Below are positions 34,732 through 42,959 of a stretch of 64,000 nt of DNA, in pieces. The stretch comes from F22 sp963678855 (GTDB taxonomy: Bacteria; Bacteroidota; Bacteroidia; Bacteroidales; Bacteroidaceae), in the NCBI GenBank assembly GCA_963678855.1, contig OY787448.1:1116001-1180000 (forward strand), written 5' to 3'. The position numbers were made by a program, and so were the translations under genes. The notes below the pieces were generated by a model, which was not told the origin of the DNA, made no database searches, and was given only the letters and a program-made list of their open reading frames with translations. Each line of letters begins with the position of its first letter. Position 1 is the stretch's first letter.

Positions 34732-34929
34732 TTACTTCAGGCGAAGAAGTTCCTTAATTTGATTCTCATCTACTGCTGCGATAGTACCAGTAGAAGCTAG
34801 AATACGCTTTCTTTTCTTCGATTTCTTAGTCAAAATGTGACTGTGGAAAGCATGCTTTCTCTTAAGTTTACCGGTTCCGGTGAGCGTGAAGCGCTTCTTT
34901 GTACCGGAGTTCGTCTTCATCTTTGGCAT
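34732..34929 (-). CDS. rpmI: 50S ribosomal protein L35
   Basis: A 65-residue large-subunit protein. The frame is open to 34989, but the family start MPKMKTNSGTKKRF begins at 34929, and the extra 20 residues (hydrophobic, unlike L35) cover the structured spacer. HAFHSHILTKKSKKRKR is the conserved core. It lies between infC and rplT, as in most bacteria. Confidence 0.97.
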   Translation of the reverse strand: MPKMKTNSGTKKRFTLTGTGKLKRKHAFHSHILTKKSKKRKRILASTGTIAAVDENQIKELLRLK

Positions 34930-34967
34930 CTTAATAACTTTTAAAATGATTACTATTAATAAAGGTG

Positions 34968-34992
34968 GGTACGCACTAAGCCTGAGCATACC
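34968..34992 (-). promoter_or_regulatory. hairpin in the infC-rpmI spacer, candidate L20 operator
   Basis: On the minus strand GGTATGC pairs with GCGTACC (one wobble) around an 11-nt loop, 38 bp upstream of the rpmI ATG, with no T-run. In E. coli, L20 represses rpmI-rplT by binding structured RNA just upstream of rpmI; a similar role here is inference. Confidence 0.35.
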
Positions 34993-35009
34993 GCACTCTT
35001 TTTTCTAAT

Positions 35010-35684
35010 TTATTCTGCAGTTTTTTCTATTGTTTTGCGTGAAGCTTCTTCTTGTTGCTTACGAATCTTTTCTTCACGACGTGCCTTAGCGACATGTTCA
35101 ACATCTGCTTTTTTCTTCACCTCAACTTTTTTCTTTGGTGATAGATAGATAAACATACGCTTACCTTCCAGTTTAGGCATTTGATCAACTTTCGCTAGAT
35201 CTTCTAGATCATTAGCAAAACGAAGCAACAATAATTGACCTTGATCTTTAAACAGGATACTACGACCTTTAAAGAATACATAAGCTTTAATCTTATCGCC
35301 TGCATTCAAGAATTCTTGTGCATGCTTAAGCTTAAATTGATAGTCATGGTCATCTGTTTGTGGTCCGAAACGAATTTCTTTCACATTCACCTTGACTTGC
35401 TTTTGCTTTTGCTCCTTTTGACGCTTCTTCTGTTGATAAAGGAATTTCGAATAATCGATAATCTTACATACAGGAGGATTTGCATTAGGAGAGATCTCCA
35501 CAAGGTCTAGTCCTGCGTCGCGTGCTTCACGCAAAGCTGAACGTGTATCCATGACGCTAGGCTCACGGTCATCAAACACAACACGTACCTCACGAACTCG
35601 AATTTGCTCGTTAGTTCTATATAGGTCCTTAGGTTGCTCACGTCTCATCGGACGTCTACCTCTACTTTTTCTAAAATCTGCCAA
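35010..35684 (-). CDS. infC: translation initiation factor IF-3 (TTG start)
   Basis: A 224-residue factor that discriminates start codons and keeps 30S subunits free. It has RTNEQIRVREVRVV at the start of the N-domain, GLDLVEISPNANPPVCKIIDYSKFLYQQKKRQKEQ as the IF3 signature, and IRFGPQTDDHDYQFKLKHAQEFL plus the C-domain, with a charged extension at the C-terminus. The start is TTG at 35684 because the preceding in-frame codon is TAA and the next in-frame ATG is about 12 codons inside. A promoter overlaps the end of thrS (35734-35741), giving infC-rpmI-rplT its own transcript besides thrS read-through. Confidence 0.96.
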   Translation of the reverse strand: MADFRKSRGRRPMRREQPKDLYRTNEQIRVREVRVVFDDREPSVMDTRSALREARDAGLDLVEISPNANPPVCKIIDYSKFLYQQKKRQKEQKQKQVKVNVKEIRFGPQTDDHDYQFKLKHAQEFLNAGDKIKAYVFFKGRSILFKDQGQLLLLRFANDLEDLAKVDQMPKLEGKRMFIYLSPKKKVEVKKKADVEHVAKARREEKIRKQQEEASRKTIEKTAE

Positions 35685-35733
35685 TTATCTCTTGTAATTT
35701 ATGGGTTATCAATTAATTCTATAAATGCGGATG

Positions 35734-35741
35734 CAAAGTTA
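35734..35741 (-). promoter_or_regulatory. -7 promoter element for infC-rpmI-rplT, overlapping the thrS stop
   Basis: CAAAGTTA on plus is TAACTTTG on minus. It covers the thrS stop codon at 35739-35741 and lies 50 bp upstream of the infC TTG. Confidence 0.6.
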
Positions 35742-37682
35742 CCACTTATTTATCATACTACGAACTTCTTCGGCGATTTTTTCACCGAATTCAGCAACTT
35801 TTAACGCGCCTTGGTCACCTTCACCTTGCTTACGTACAGCAACTTCGCCATTTTCAGCTTCTTTTTCGCCTACGATAAGCATATAAGGGATATGCTTCAT
35901 TTCGTTATCACGAATCTTACGACCGATCTTTTCATTACGATCATCCACGATAGCACGCACTTCATATTTCGCATCTAGTTCACGAGCTACTTCATGTGCG
36001 TAGTCGTTGTACTTCTCTGAAATAGGAAGGATAGCTACTTGATCAGGAGTCAACCACAATGGGAATTTACCCATAGTGTGCTCGATCAATACAGCGATAA
36101 AGCGTTCCATAGAGCCGAATGGTGCACGGTGAATCATCACTGGGCGGTGCTTTTCGTTATCAGAACCGATATACTCTAGGTTGAAACGTTCTGGCAAGTT
36201 GTAATCCACCTGGATAGTACCTAGCTGCCAACGACGACCTAGCGCATCCTTCACCATAAAGTCTAGCTTAGGACCGTAGAATGCCGCTTCACCAGTTTCA
36301 ACACGAGCGTTCAAACCTTTTTCTTTACAAGCTTCTACAATCGCGCGTTCTGCTTTCTCCCAGTTTTCATCGCTACCAATATACTTCTCAGTATTTTCTG
36401 GGTCACGAAGAGAGATTTGCGCTTCGAAGTTAGCAAAGTCAAGGGAATTGAAGATAATGAAGATAATATCCATTACCGCCAAGAACTCTTCTTTTACTTG
36501 GTCTGGCGTACAGAAGATGTGTGCATCATCTTGAGTAAAGCTACGTACACGAGTCAAACCGTGTAGCTCACCACTTTGCTCATAACGATACACCGTACCA
36601 AACTCTGCCATGCGGACAGGAAGGTCTTTGTATGAACGTGGCTTGATAGCATACATCTCACAGTGGTGAGGACAGTTCATAGGCTTCAATAGATACTCTT
36701 CGTTTTCCTCTGGAGTATGAATTGGCTGGAATGAGTCCTTACCATATTTAGCATAGTGACCTGAAGTCACGTACAAATCTTTATTACCGATGTGTGGAGA
36801 CATCACTTGGTCGTATCCAAAACGTTTTTGGATGCGCTTCAAGAAATCTTCAAGACGAAGACGTAGGGCTGTACCCTTTGGTAACCATAGTGGCAAACCT
36901 TTTCCTACTCTTTCTGAGAAAGCGTATAGTTCAAGCTCTTTACCAATCTTACGGTGGTCACGCTTCTTCGCTTCTTCCATCAAAACAAGATACTCATCAA
37001 GCATCTTCTTCTTAGGGAAAGACACACCATAGATACGAGTCAACATCTTACGGTCGTCTTGACCTCTCCAGTAAGCACCTGCTACACTAGTCAACTTGAT
37101 AGCCTTGATAGGCGCAGTTGATGGCAAGTGTGGTCCACGACATAGGTCAGTAAACCCACCTTGAGTGTAGGTCGTGATTTGGCCATCCTCTAGTTCTTCG
37201 ATAAGCTCACACTTATACGTTTCACCTCGGTCGCCGAAGAATTTCAAAGCATCTGCTTTAGAAATGCTCTCACGTACAAGCTCCGACTTTTGTGAAGCTA
37301 GTTCTTGCATCTTCTTCTCAATCTTAGCTAGGTCGCCTTCTTTGATTACCGTCTCACCTGGATCGATATCATAGTAGAATCCTTGCTCGATAGCTGGACC
37401 AATTCCAAACTGCACGCCAGGGTACAACTCCTGTAGTGCTTCTGCTAGCAAGTGCGCGGTGGTGTGCCAGAATGCATGCTTTCCTTCTGCATCCTCCCAT
37501 TTATACAGCTTAACACTTGCATCAGCCTCAATAGGACGGGCGATATCATACACCTCGTCATTCACGCTACAAGCTAAAACTTCTTTAGCAAGACGTGAGC
37601 TGATACTTTTCGCAATGTCTAGTCCCGATACGCCAGCTTCATACTCGCGTACAGAACCATCTGGAAATGTAATTTTGATCAT
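35739..37682 (-). CDS. thrS: threonyl-tRNA synthetase
   Basis: A 647-residue class II synthetase. The frame extends to 37751, but family alignment places the start at MIKITFPDGS (37682), 23 codons in. The TGS domain covers about 1-60. The editing domain has the HxxxH zinc-like pair at His73 and His77 (FWHTTAHLLAEAL). In the catalytic core the zinc ligand Cys337 lies in MNCPHHC, motif 3 includes HRAPFGSMERF, and the C-terminal anticodon-binding domain has VAILPISEKY. It is first gene of thrS-infC-rpmI-rplT. A 9-bp hairpin (GAAGCTACT / AGTAGCTTC, 37754-37784) sits in the 5' leader. Confidence 0.97.
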   Translation of the reverse strand: MIKITFPDGSVREYEAGVSGLDIAKSISSRLAKEVLACSVNDEVYDIARPIEADASVKLYKWEDAEGKHAFWHTTAHLLAEALQELYPGVQFGIGPAIEQGFYYDIDPGETVIKEGDLAKIEKKMQELASQKSELVRESISKADALKFFGDRGETYKCELIEELEDGQITTYTQGGFTDLCRGPHLPSTAPIKAIKLTSVAGAYWRGQDDRKMLTRIYGVSFPKKKMLDEYLVLMEEAKKRDHRKIGKELELYAFSERVGKGLPLWLPKGTALRLRLEDFLKRIQKRFGYDQVMSPHIGNKDLYVTSGHYAKYGKDSFQPIHTPEENEEYLLKPMNCPHHCEMYAIKPRSYKDLPVRMAEFGTVYRYEQSGELHGLTRVRSFTQDDAHIFCTPDQVKEEFLAVMDIIFIIFNSLDFANFEAQISLRDPENTEKYIGSDENWEKAERAIVEACKEKGLNARVETGEAAFYGPKLDFMVKDALGRRWQLGTIQVDYNLPERFNLEYIGSDNEKHRPVMIHRAPFGSMERFIAVLIEHTMGKFPLWLTPDQVAILPISEKYNDYAHEVARELDAKYEVRAIVDDRNEKIGRKIRDNEMKHIPYMLIVGEKEAENGEVAVRKQGEGDQGALKVAEFGEKIAEEVRSMINKW

Positions 37683-37791
37683 ATCTATTATATTAAAAAA
37701 TATATTCTCTTTGTTTTTCTTTCTCTTGTGTAGCACTATCTTATATAGCACTAGAAGCTACTTTCTTCAATTAAAAAGTAGCTTCGGGCTA

Positions 37792-37799
37792 CAAATTTA
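37792..37799 (-). promoter_or_regulatory. -7 promoter element for thrS
   Basis: CAAATTTA on plus is TAAATTTG on minus. It lies 110 bp upstream of the thrS start and just upstream of the leader hairpin at 37754-37784. Confidence 0.6.
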
Positions 37800-37870
37800 C
37801 ACTTTATTCGGCAATTACACAAATGGGATGACATATAAATACACCTTATAGCCAATCTCCCCAAAAACAC

Positions 37871-39958
37871 CTACTCTGCTGGCTGTGCGTAACGCTTTAT
37901 AATATTGTATGCAGACACGACTCCGTGTTGTCCTGCCAAAGACAAGTCCTGCACCCCGACTTGTACTTCTCCTAAGAAGATATGAGTCAACCCTCTATTA
38001 AAGTAGGCCACTCCAAGACGAGGCTCCAAGCGAATGGCTTCATTGTAATTAACCATCGCTGCTTTAAAGTCCTTCAACTGAGCTTGTAAGTTGGCCATAT
38101 TATAATAGGCGTAAGCAAAATCGGGAGCAATTTTTATGACTTGCTTCAAGTCATTCTCAACCTGCTCATAATCGACCGCTGCTTGTTGGCGCTGAATACG
38201 CAACCCTTGCTCATCCACACCATCAACACGAGCCAAAGCAAGTTTAGATTCCAGCTGCTTCAAACGAACCACAGCACGGGCAAAGTACGCAAGATACATC
38301 GTATTATCTAGCTTCACTGTCACATCTAAATCATTCAAGGCCTCATCAAAGTCTTGTACGACATAGAAATCTAATGCACGAGCAAAGTATGCGACTGCAT
38401 CTTCAGGATTTTCCACGATACGAGTTGAATGTGTATCAATCCACTCAAAATGCTTCTTCACCTGTTCTTCAGTCAAAGCTTTCTCTTGATTGGTCAGATG
38501 CAACAACACAGGTAGGACGCGAGAACGGTTTAGTTCATCCAAGTTCTTGTCAAAGTGAACATCATTGCGCACTTCGCTATCTTTCTCGTAGTAAGTCAAC
38601 GCAAAGCTTGGTTCCAACTTGATATCAACATTCTTATTCTGAACTCTACCACGTACACCACTTTCGTATTTACGCATATTATTCTCTTGATCGGCAATCA
38701 TCAGCTTGCGATAATTGGCAATATTACGATTAGAGCGTTTACGTGTTTTGGTATCTTCATTCGATTCGTCTTTGTTGTCAGCTAGGGCTTTATCTTGTCC
38801 TTTCTGATTTCCTTGACTAGTCTTATCAGCTTGTCTTGCTTTCTGAGAAGCTTCATAACTATCAAGATTTAAGCGCAACAAGGTATCTTCATCCTTAACA
38901 GCCAAGCTAGTCTTCCCTAGCTTTCTATAGGCTTGCGCTCTATAGTGATATCCAGCTTTAAACTGAGGATACTCTGCAATCACTTTGCTATAATCTTCAA
39001 CAGCACCTTGATAATTCCCCACATCATTACGGAGTTGACCACGGTTAAAGGTCGCCATCATTTCTTCAGGATCAATAGTCAAGACAAAATCGAAATCTTC
39101 CAAAGCACGATTAGTATCTCCAACTTGCGCACGAAGCAACCCCCGGTTATAGTGGGCAATAAAACTATAAGGCGCAACAGTCAGTGCCAAATCGTAATCA
39201 TTCATAGCTCCACGGAAATTATCTTGATGATAACGAGACAAGGCTCGGTTCACAAGATATTGTTCGTTTTGATTATCCAAACGAACAGCTTGCGTAAAGT
39301 CCTTTTCGGCCTCTACATATTGCTTTTGTTGAAGATAGAGTCGTCCTCTAGACCCATAAACCATAGGTTCAAAAGGTGCTAATTCCAAAGCACGATTATA
39401 ATCAACGTATGCTTTAGCCGTGTCTTTGACCTGCAAGTCAACATCACCTCTAAACAAATAAGCTAGCGCATACTTAGGACGTACATCGAGCAAACGATCC
39501 AATGCCGCATAAGCATCATCATACTTTTTGTTTTCTAGGTAGCACAAAGCTAAGTTTCGCCATGCACCGACATTCTCAGGTGACATCTGAAGCACTTTCT
39601 GATAGTCCACTATCGCCCCTTTGATATCTTTCTGACGAATACGAGCCAACCCACGTACTTGGTAGGCATCAACAAAAAAAGGATTGCGCCGAAGTACTGA
39701 ATCACAATCTTGTTCAGCTCCGGTGAAATCCTCCAAATTCAATTTGGCAAGACTACGATAGAAATAAGGCTGATACAAATAGGGTTTCGCTCCAATCACT
39801 TGGTTAAAATACTGTATCGACAGTACATAATCCTCATAGTAAAGGGCATGGCGGGCAATCATCATTACACGATCTGTATTGATTTGTCCCCATAACGAAC
39901 ATGGGAGCATCAACATCCCCCACAATAACACCTTCTTGTACCAACACCTATATCCCAT
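37871..39958 (-). CDS. exported TPR-repeat protein
   Basis: A 695-residue protein with an N-terminal signal or anchor (VLLWGMLMLPCSLWGQ) followed by about ten tandem 34-residue tetratricopeptide repeats in residues 30-370 (LDRLLDVRPKYALAYLFRGDVDLQ and similar). A charged, low-complexity stretch follows (about 375-420: SQKARQADKTSQGNQKG), then a region with a Pro-rich, strand-like segment, and three more TPRs at the C-terminus. TPR arrays act as protein-binding scaffolds, here probably periplasmic. It is last of the operon SPOR lipoprotein-ruvX-def-TPR, 65 bp behind def. Specific function unknown. Confidence 0.85.
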   Translation of the reverse strand: MGYRCWYKKVLLWGMLMLPCSLWGQINTDRVMMIARHALYYEDYVLSIQYFNQVIGAKPYLYQPYFYRSLAKLNLEDFTGAEQDCDSVLRRNPFFVDAYQVRGLARIRQKDIKGAIVDYQKVLQMSPENVGAWRNLALCYLENKKYDDAYAALDRLLDVRPKYALAYLFRGDVDLQVKDTAKAYVDYNRALELAPFEPMVYGSRGRLYLQQKQYVEAEKDFTQAVRLDNQNEQYLVNRALSRYHQDNFRGAMNDYDLALTVAPYSFIAHYNRGLLRAQVGDTNRALEDFDFVLTIDPEEMMATFNRGQLRNDVGNYQGAVEDYSKVIAEYPQFKAGYHYRAQAYRKLGKTSLAVKDEDTLLRLNLDSYEASQKARQADKTSQGNQKGQDKALADNKDESNEDTKTRKRSNRNIANYRKLMIADQENNMRKYESGVRGRVQNKNVDIKLEPSFALTYYEKDSEVRNDVHFDKNLDELNRSRVLPVLLHLTNQEKALTEEQVKKHFEWIDTHSTRIVENPEDAVAYFARALDFYVVQDFDEALNDLDVTVKLDNTMYLAYFARAVVRLKQLESKLALARVDGVDEQGLRIQRQQAAVDYEQVENDLKQVIKIAPDFAYAYYNMANLQAQLKDFKAAMVNYNEAIRLEPRLGVAYFNRGLTHIFLGEVQVGVQDLSLAGQHGVVSAYNIIKRYAQPAE

Positions 39959-40023
39959 AGTTCTTTTCTTATTGCTTTTTCGATATACGTGTACGTATCG
40001 CTGTACATCCTCTCGGTCACTGA

Positions 40024-40590
40024 TTAGCGACGACCACGTATCGGTTTAATTTTGTAATGTGTGCGCACTTTTCCCTTTGCCATTTGCGACAACTTGTTCT
40101 TAATCATAGTCTTACGCAATGGGGCAATACGGTCTACAAAAAGTACACCTTCTAGATGATCCAACTCATGTTGCATGCATCGAGCTGCAAAACCTTCTAC
40201 GATTTCTTCGTGCTCTTCAAAATTTACATCTTGGTATGAAATGCGAATCTTCGTTGGACGTTTTACACTTTCACTGATGCCAGGTAGACTCAAACAGCCT
40301 TCATCCATCTCATCTTGTTCATCCTCGAAGTATTCTTCGATATAAGGATTGATCAAGACCTTACGATAATCTTTAAAACGTTCATCGTCTTCAGCCAATG
40401 GCGTCAGATCTACAACAACTAGACGAATAGACAGACCAATCTGTGGCGCAGCTAGTCCTACACCATCCGACTTGTCCATTGTAATAAACATATCATCGAT
40501 CAACTGCTGCAAATCTGGATAATCCGCATCGATTTCCTCTGCTACTTCACGTAGCACAGGTTGACCATATGTATAAATTGGTAATATCAT
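40024..40590 (-). CDS. def: peptide deformylase
   Basis: A 188-residue Fe2+/Zn2+ enzyme that removes the formyl group from nascent proteins. Motif 1 GVGLAAPQIG is at 43-52, motif 2 EGCLSLPG contains Cys99, and motif 3 QHELDHLEG contains His141, Glu142 and His145, which complete the metal site. Length and motif spacing are standard. It lies 16 bp downstream of ruvX. Confidence 0.98.
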   Translation of the reverse strand: MILPIYTYGQPVLREVAEEIDADYPDLQQLIDDMFITMDKSDGVGLAAPQIGLSIRLVVVDLTPLAEDDERFKDYRKVLINPYIEEYFEDEQDEMDEGCLSLPGISESVKRPTKIRISYQDVNFEEHEEIVEGFAARCMQHELDHLEGVLFVDRIAPLRKTMIKNKLSQMAKGKVRTHYKIKPIRGRR

Positions 40591-40606
40591 ATTTGATTGT
40601 TAGAAA

Positions 40607-41065
40607 TTATTTCATAAAATCAGGCATAGGAGGCAATCCTTCCCCACTCTGCATCTTTTGTTCATCGAGGTAACTCTGCAATATAATTGCAGCACTCACC
40701 TCATCAACCAGCTCTTTGTTTTGTCTTGCTTTTTTCTTCAGTCCAGCTTCGCGAATAGCGCGCTGAGCCAAAACAGATGTAAACCTCTCGTCTACATACG
40801 TAACTGGAATCTGCGGAATGGCCTGTTCTAGTTTGCGTACAAATGGACGGATACGGCGCATATTGTCCGATTCTTCTCCATTCATGCGCTTAGGCAGTCC
40901 CACAACAAATCGCTCTACATCTTCCTTTTCCACATAACGTTTCAGAAAGTCAAGCAAATCATGAGTCGGTACAGTGGTCAAACCATTGGCAGTAATCTGA
41001 AGATTATCTGTAACAGCAATACCTGTACGTTTCTGCCCATAATCAATAGCCAATACTCTAGCCAT
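40607..41065 (-). CDS. ruvX: Holliday junction resolvase-like RuvX (YqgF)
   Basis: A 152-residue RNase H-fold protein implicated in Holliday-junction resolution and 16S rRNA 5'-end processing. The first catalytic Asp is Asp8 in VLAIDYGQKRTGIA. FVVGLPKRMNGEES and YVDERFTSVLAQRAIRE (second acidic cluster) follow, and a late Asp lies in VDEVSAAIILQSYLDE. It sits between the SPOR lipoprotein gene (6 bp) and def (16 bp). Confidence 0.95.
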   Translation of the reverse strand: MARVLAIDYGQKRTGIAVTDNLQITANGLTTVPTHDLLDFLKRYVEKEDVERFVVGLPKRMNGEESDNMRRIRPFVRKLEQAIPQIPVTYVDERFTSVLAQRAIREAGLKKKARQNKELVDEVSAAIILQSYLDEQKMQSGEGLPPMPDFMK

Positions 41066-41071
41066 CAGCTC

Positions 41072-41560
41072 TTAGTATACGCGGTATAGTAACCAGCTAC
41101 CTTGGAAATCTGCATTACCAGGGAACTTTTGTTTAAAAGCATCACGAGCAGTTGCTGCTTCTTCGTATGTATCGTACGAGCTTAGCACAACACGATATGT
41201 TGCCTTAGCTGCATTGAACGCCAATGTAGGATTATAGCCCTTGTTTTTCAAAGATGCTACCAAACTTTGAGCATTGCTCTTTACGCCAAAGCTACCTACT
41301 ACTACACTATAAGCCTTCACATCATTACCGTGTACTACAGAGATCTTCTCTTGACGTACAGCCGTTGAAGGTGCCGTAGTTGGAGCTGGTGTAGGAGTTA
41401 CTACAGGCGCAGTCGCAGTCGACGTTACTTCTGTTGTTTGCTCCTTTTGATTTTCTTGCGCTTGAAGATACGCTTTTTTATAAGCACTTTCTTGAGTCTT
41501 ACAACTTGTCATTGCCAAAGCGACACAAATCACCAAGCCAAGTGAATTAAGTTTCTTCAT
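41072..41560 (-). CDS. SPOR-domain lipoprotein
   Basis: A 162-residue lipoprotein (lipobox LAMTSC, Cys20) with a Thr/Pro/Ala-rich linker (about 45-70) and a C-terminal SPOR domain (KAYSVVVGSFGVKSNAQSLVASLKNKGYNP onward). SPOR domains bind denuded glycan strands of septal peptidoglycan, so a periplasmic role at the division site or in cell-wall sensing is likely. It is first gene of the operon leading to ruvX and def, with a promoter at 41595-41602, divergent from the YtxH-type operon. Confidence 0.9.
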   Translation of the reverse strand: MKKLNSLGLVICVALAMTSCKTQESAYKKAYLQAQENQKEQTTEVTSTATAPVVTPTPAPTTAPSTAVRQEKISVVHGNDVKAYSVVVGSFGVKSNAQSLVASLKNKGYNPTLAFNAAKATYRVVLSSYDTYEEAATARDAFKQKFPGNADFQGSWLLYRVY

Positions 41561-41594
41561 AATCTTCTGTTTTAGAATTAATTACTATCTCATG

Positions 41595-41602
41595 CAAAGT
41601 TA
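41595..41602 (-). promoter_or_regulatory. -7 promoter element for the SPOR-ruvX-def-TPR operon
   Basis: CAAAGTTA on plus is TAACTTTG on minus, 35 bp upstream of the SPOR lipoprotein ATG. Confidence 0.7.
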
Positions 41603-41671
41603 GGGAATTTCTCGAAAACTCCCACACATCTATAAAAAAAGTCCGCCCGTGATTTAAAAGTTACACATAAT

Positions 41672-41703
41672 TTTGGAGATTCCGTCAACAATTCTTATAT
41701 TTG
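41672..41703 (+). promoter_or_regulatory. full -33/-7 promoter for the YtxH-holin operon
   Basis: TTTG at 41672-41675, a 20-bp spacer, and TATATTTG at 41696-41703: both Bacteroidota consensus boxes at proper spacing. Confidence 0.8.
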
Positions 41704-41719
41704 AATATCTAACCCATAA

Positions 41720-41983
41720 ATGAATTTGCATATGAAAACATTAAAAACACTTTTTGCTTTTGTAGCTGGTGCAGCAACTGGTGCTGCCGTTGCTCTAGTA
41801 CTTGCACCTGAAACAGGTGAAGAAACTCGTAAACGCTTAAAGACTGTAAGCGATGAAGCTATTGACAAAATCAAAGCAACACTGGAAGAACACGGCATAA
41901 ACTTGAGCGACGAAGCCGCTGAAGATATCGCCGAAGATATTGCAGCAGACCTTGCTAGTTCTGATACATTAGGTTCTGAATAG
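41720..41983 (+). CDS. YtxH-domain small membrane protein
   Basis: An 87-residue protein. A transmembrane segment (about 8-28: TLFAFVAGAATGAAVALVLA) with the YtxH signature ending APETGEETRKRL is followed by a charged amphipathic helix and an acidic tail. The second ATG at 41732 (MKTLKTL) may be the true start, because the first one lies only about 10 nt after the predicted transcription start. YtxH proteins are general-stress or envelope proteins of unclear mechanism. It is first of three small genes with holin-like and coiled neighbours. Confidence 0.85.
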   Translation: MNLHMKTLKTLFAFVAGAATGAAVALVLAPETGEETRKRLKTVSDEAIDKIKATLEEHGINLSDEAAEDIAEDIAADLASSDTLGSE

Positions 41984-41997
41984 TTTAATATTCGCTT

Positions 41998-42390
41998 ATG
42001 CCCATTTTTGATACCCAAAAACGAGATTTTGACGAGCTTTTAGCGCAACTTAAGCGCTACTTATCTCTACAAAAGGAGCTTACGCTTGTTCAGCTCACAG
42101 AAAAGCTCACGAAGCTACTAGCTGCAAGCGTATGGGCTCTTTTGTGTGTCGTTTTGGGAGCCATGATTCTATTCTATTTGATGGATGCATTGGCACACAC
42201 ACTAGGCGACTATTTTCACAACATTGCGTATGGCTACTTGATCGTAGCTGGCATTTTGTGTCTATGTCTCCTCATCACGTATATCCAGCGACACGCATGG
42301 ATCACTAACCCTATCTTACGTTACCTCTGTCGGCTTCTTCTTCCAGAAGATTCTGTAGCAGATCAAAACTCGAATCAGTCTGACGCTTAA
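41998..42390 (+). CDS. phage-holin-family-like membrane protein (Phage_holin_3_6 type)
   Basis: A 130-residue protein with an amphipathic N-terminal helix and two long transmembrane segments (about 44-66 and 80-102: VWALLCVVLGAMILFYLMDALA; IAYGYLIVAGILCLCLLITYI) linked by a short loop. Despite the family name, these proteins accompany YtxH genes in many non-phage chromosomes and are probably envelope-stress components. It starts 14 bp after the YtxH gene and ends 11 bp before the next. No other phage genes are near. Confidence 0.75.
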   Translation: MPIFDTQKRDFDELLAQLKRYLSLQKELTLVQLTEKLTKLLAASVWALLCVVLGAMILFYLMDALAHTLGDYFHNIAYGYLIVAGILCLCLLITYIQRHAWITNPILRYLCRLLLPEDSVADQNSNQSDA

Positions 42391-42401
42391 AGATCTTACT
42401 T

Positions 42402-42770
42402 ATGGAATTCAGAAACTTAAAAGAAATCGAAAAGCATCGTATGCATCTTGCTCACCGCGTGTTGCAACAACGGACTGAGGTAGAAGCTGCTCAGCGCAAA
42501 TTGTTGGCTCCGATAACAGAGTATCAAAAACGCCAGCACTCGATGAAGCTCCAGCTTAACCAAGTACTCTATACAGCACAAGCATCTATAGCTGGCTTAA
42601 AGCTCTATAAGATTGCACGCAACCTCATCGACCAGTTTAAACAGAAGAAACAGACCGAAAAGACAACAGAGGGCAAGCAAAACAAAAAATCAATTCAAAA
42701 AAACAAACAAAAGTCTCAACTGTGGAAGGCCATTATTACAGCCTTACTGGATCACGGTAAAGACAAATGA
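42402..42770 (+). CDS. hypothetical coiled, basic protein of the YtxH-holin operon
   Basis: A 122-residue protein I do not recognise as a named family. It has a long predicted helix (residues 1-70: LKEIEKHRMHLAHRVLQQRTEVEAAQR onward) and a very Lys/Gln-rich C-terminal half (QKKQTEKTTEGKQNKK), ending in a short hydrophobic stretch (WKAIITALLDHGK). There is no signal peptide. It is the third gene of the YtxH-holin operon and is followed by a strong terminator. The position suggests a cytoplasmic partner of the two membrane proteins; this is inference. Confidence 0.7.
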   Translation: MEFRNLKEIEKHRMHLAHRVLQQRTEVEAAQRKLLAPITEYQKRQHSMKLQLNQVLYTAQASIAGLKLYKIARNLIDQFKQKKQTEKTTEGKQNKKSIQKNKQKSQLWKAIITALLDHGKDK

Positions 42771-42804
42771 TATATGTAATCAATTTGTCGGTTTAAACCA
42801 CATA

Positions 42805-42841
42805 AAAATGCCACATGGTTCAGAATACCATGTGGCATTTT
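42805..42841 (+). terminator. terminator of the YtxH-holin operon
   Basis: A perfect 15-bp inverted repeat (AAAATGCCACATGGT and complement) with a 7-nt loop followed by a T run. Confidence 0.92.
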
Positions 42842-42852
42842 TTTACATTCAT

Positions 42853-42883
42853 TTTGAGAATCGCAACTTTATCGTTATATTTG
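42853..42883 (+). promoter_or_regulatory. full -33/-7 promoter for the DUF805 gene
   Basis: TTTG at 42853-42856, a 19-bp spacer, and TATATTTG at 42876-42883. The leader to the ATG is about 70 nt. Confidence 0.8.
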
Positions 42884-42959
42884 CACTGCACGTTTAGGAT
42901 TCAAGCACTAAACATGTACGCAAAAGAAAGAATCAAAACAAAATTTAAACTATTTACTT

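Noticed and set aside
41998..42390. Prophage, suggested by the holin-like protein
   Set aside because: No phage structural, integrase or lysis genes are nearby. The protein is embedded in a YtxH operon typical of chromosomes.
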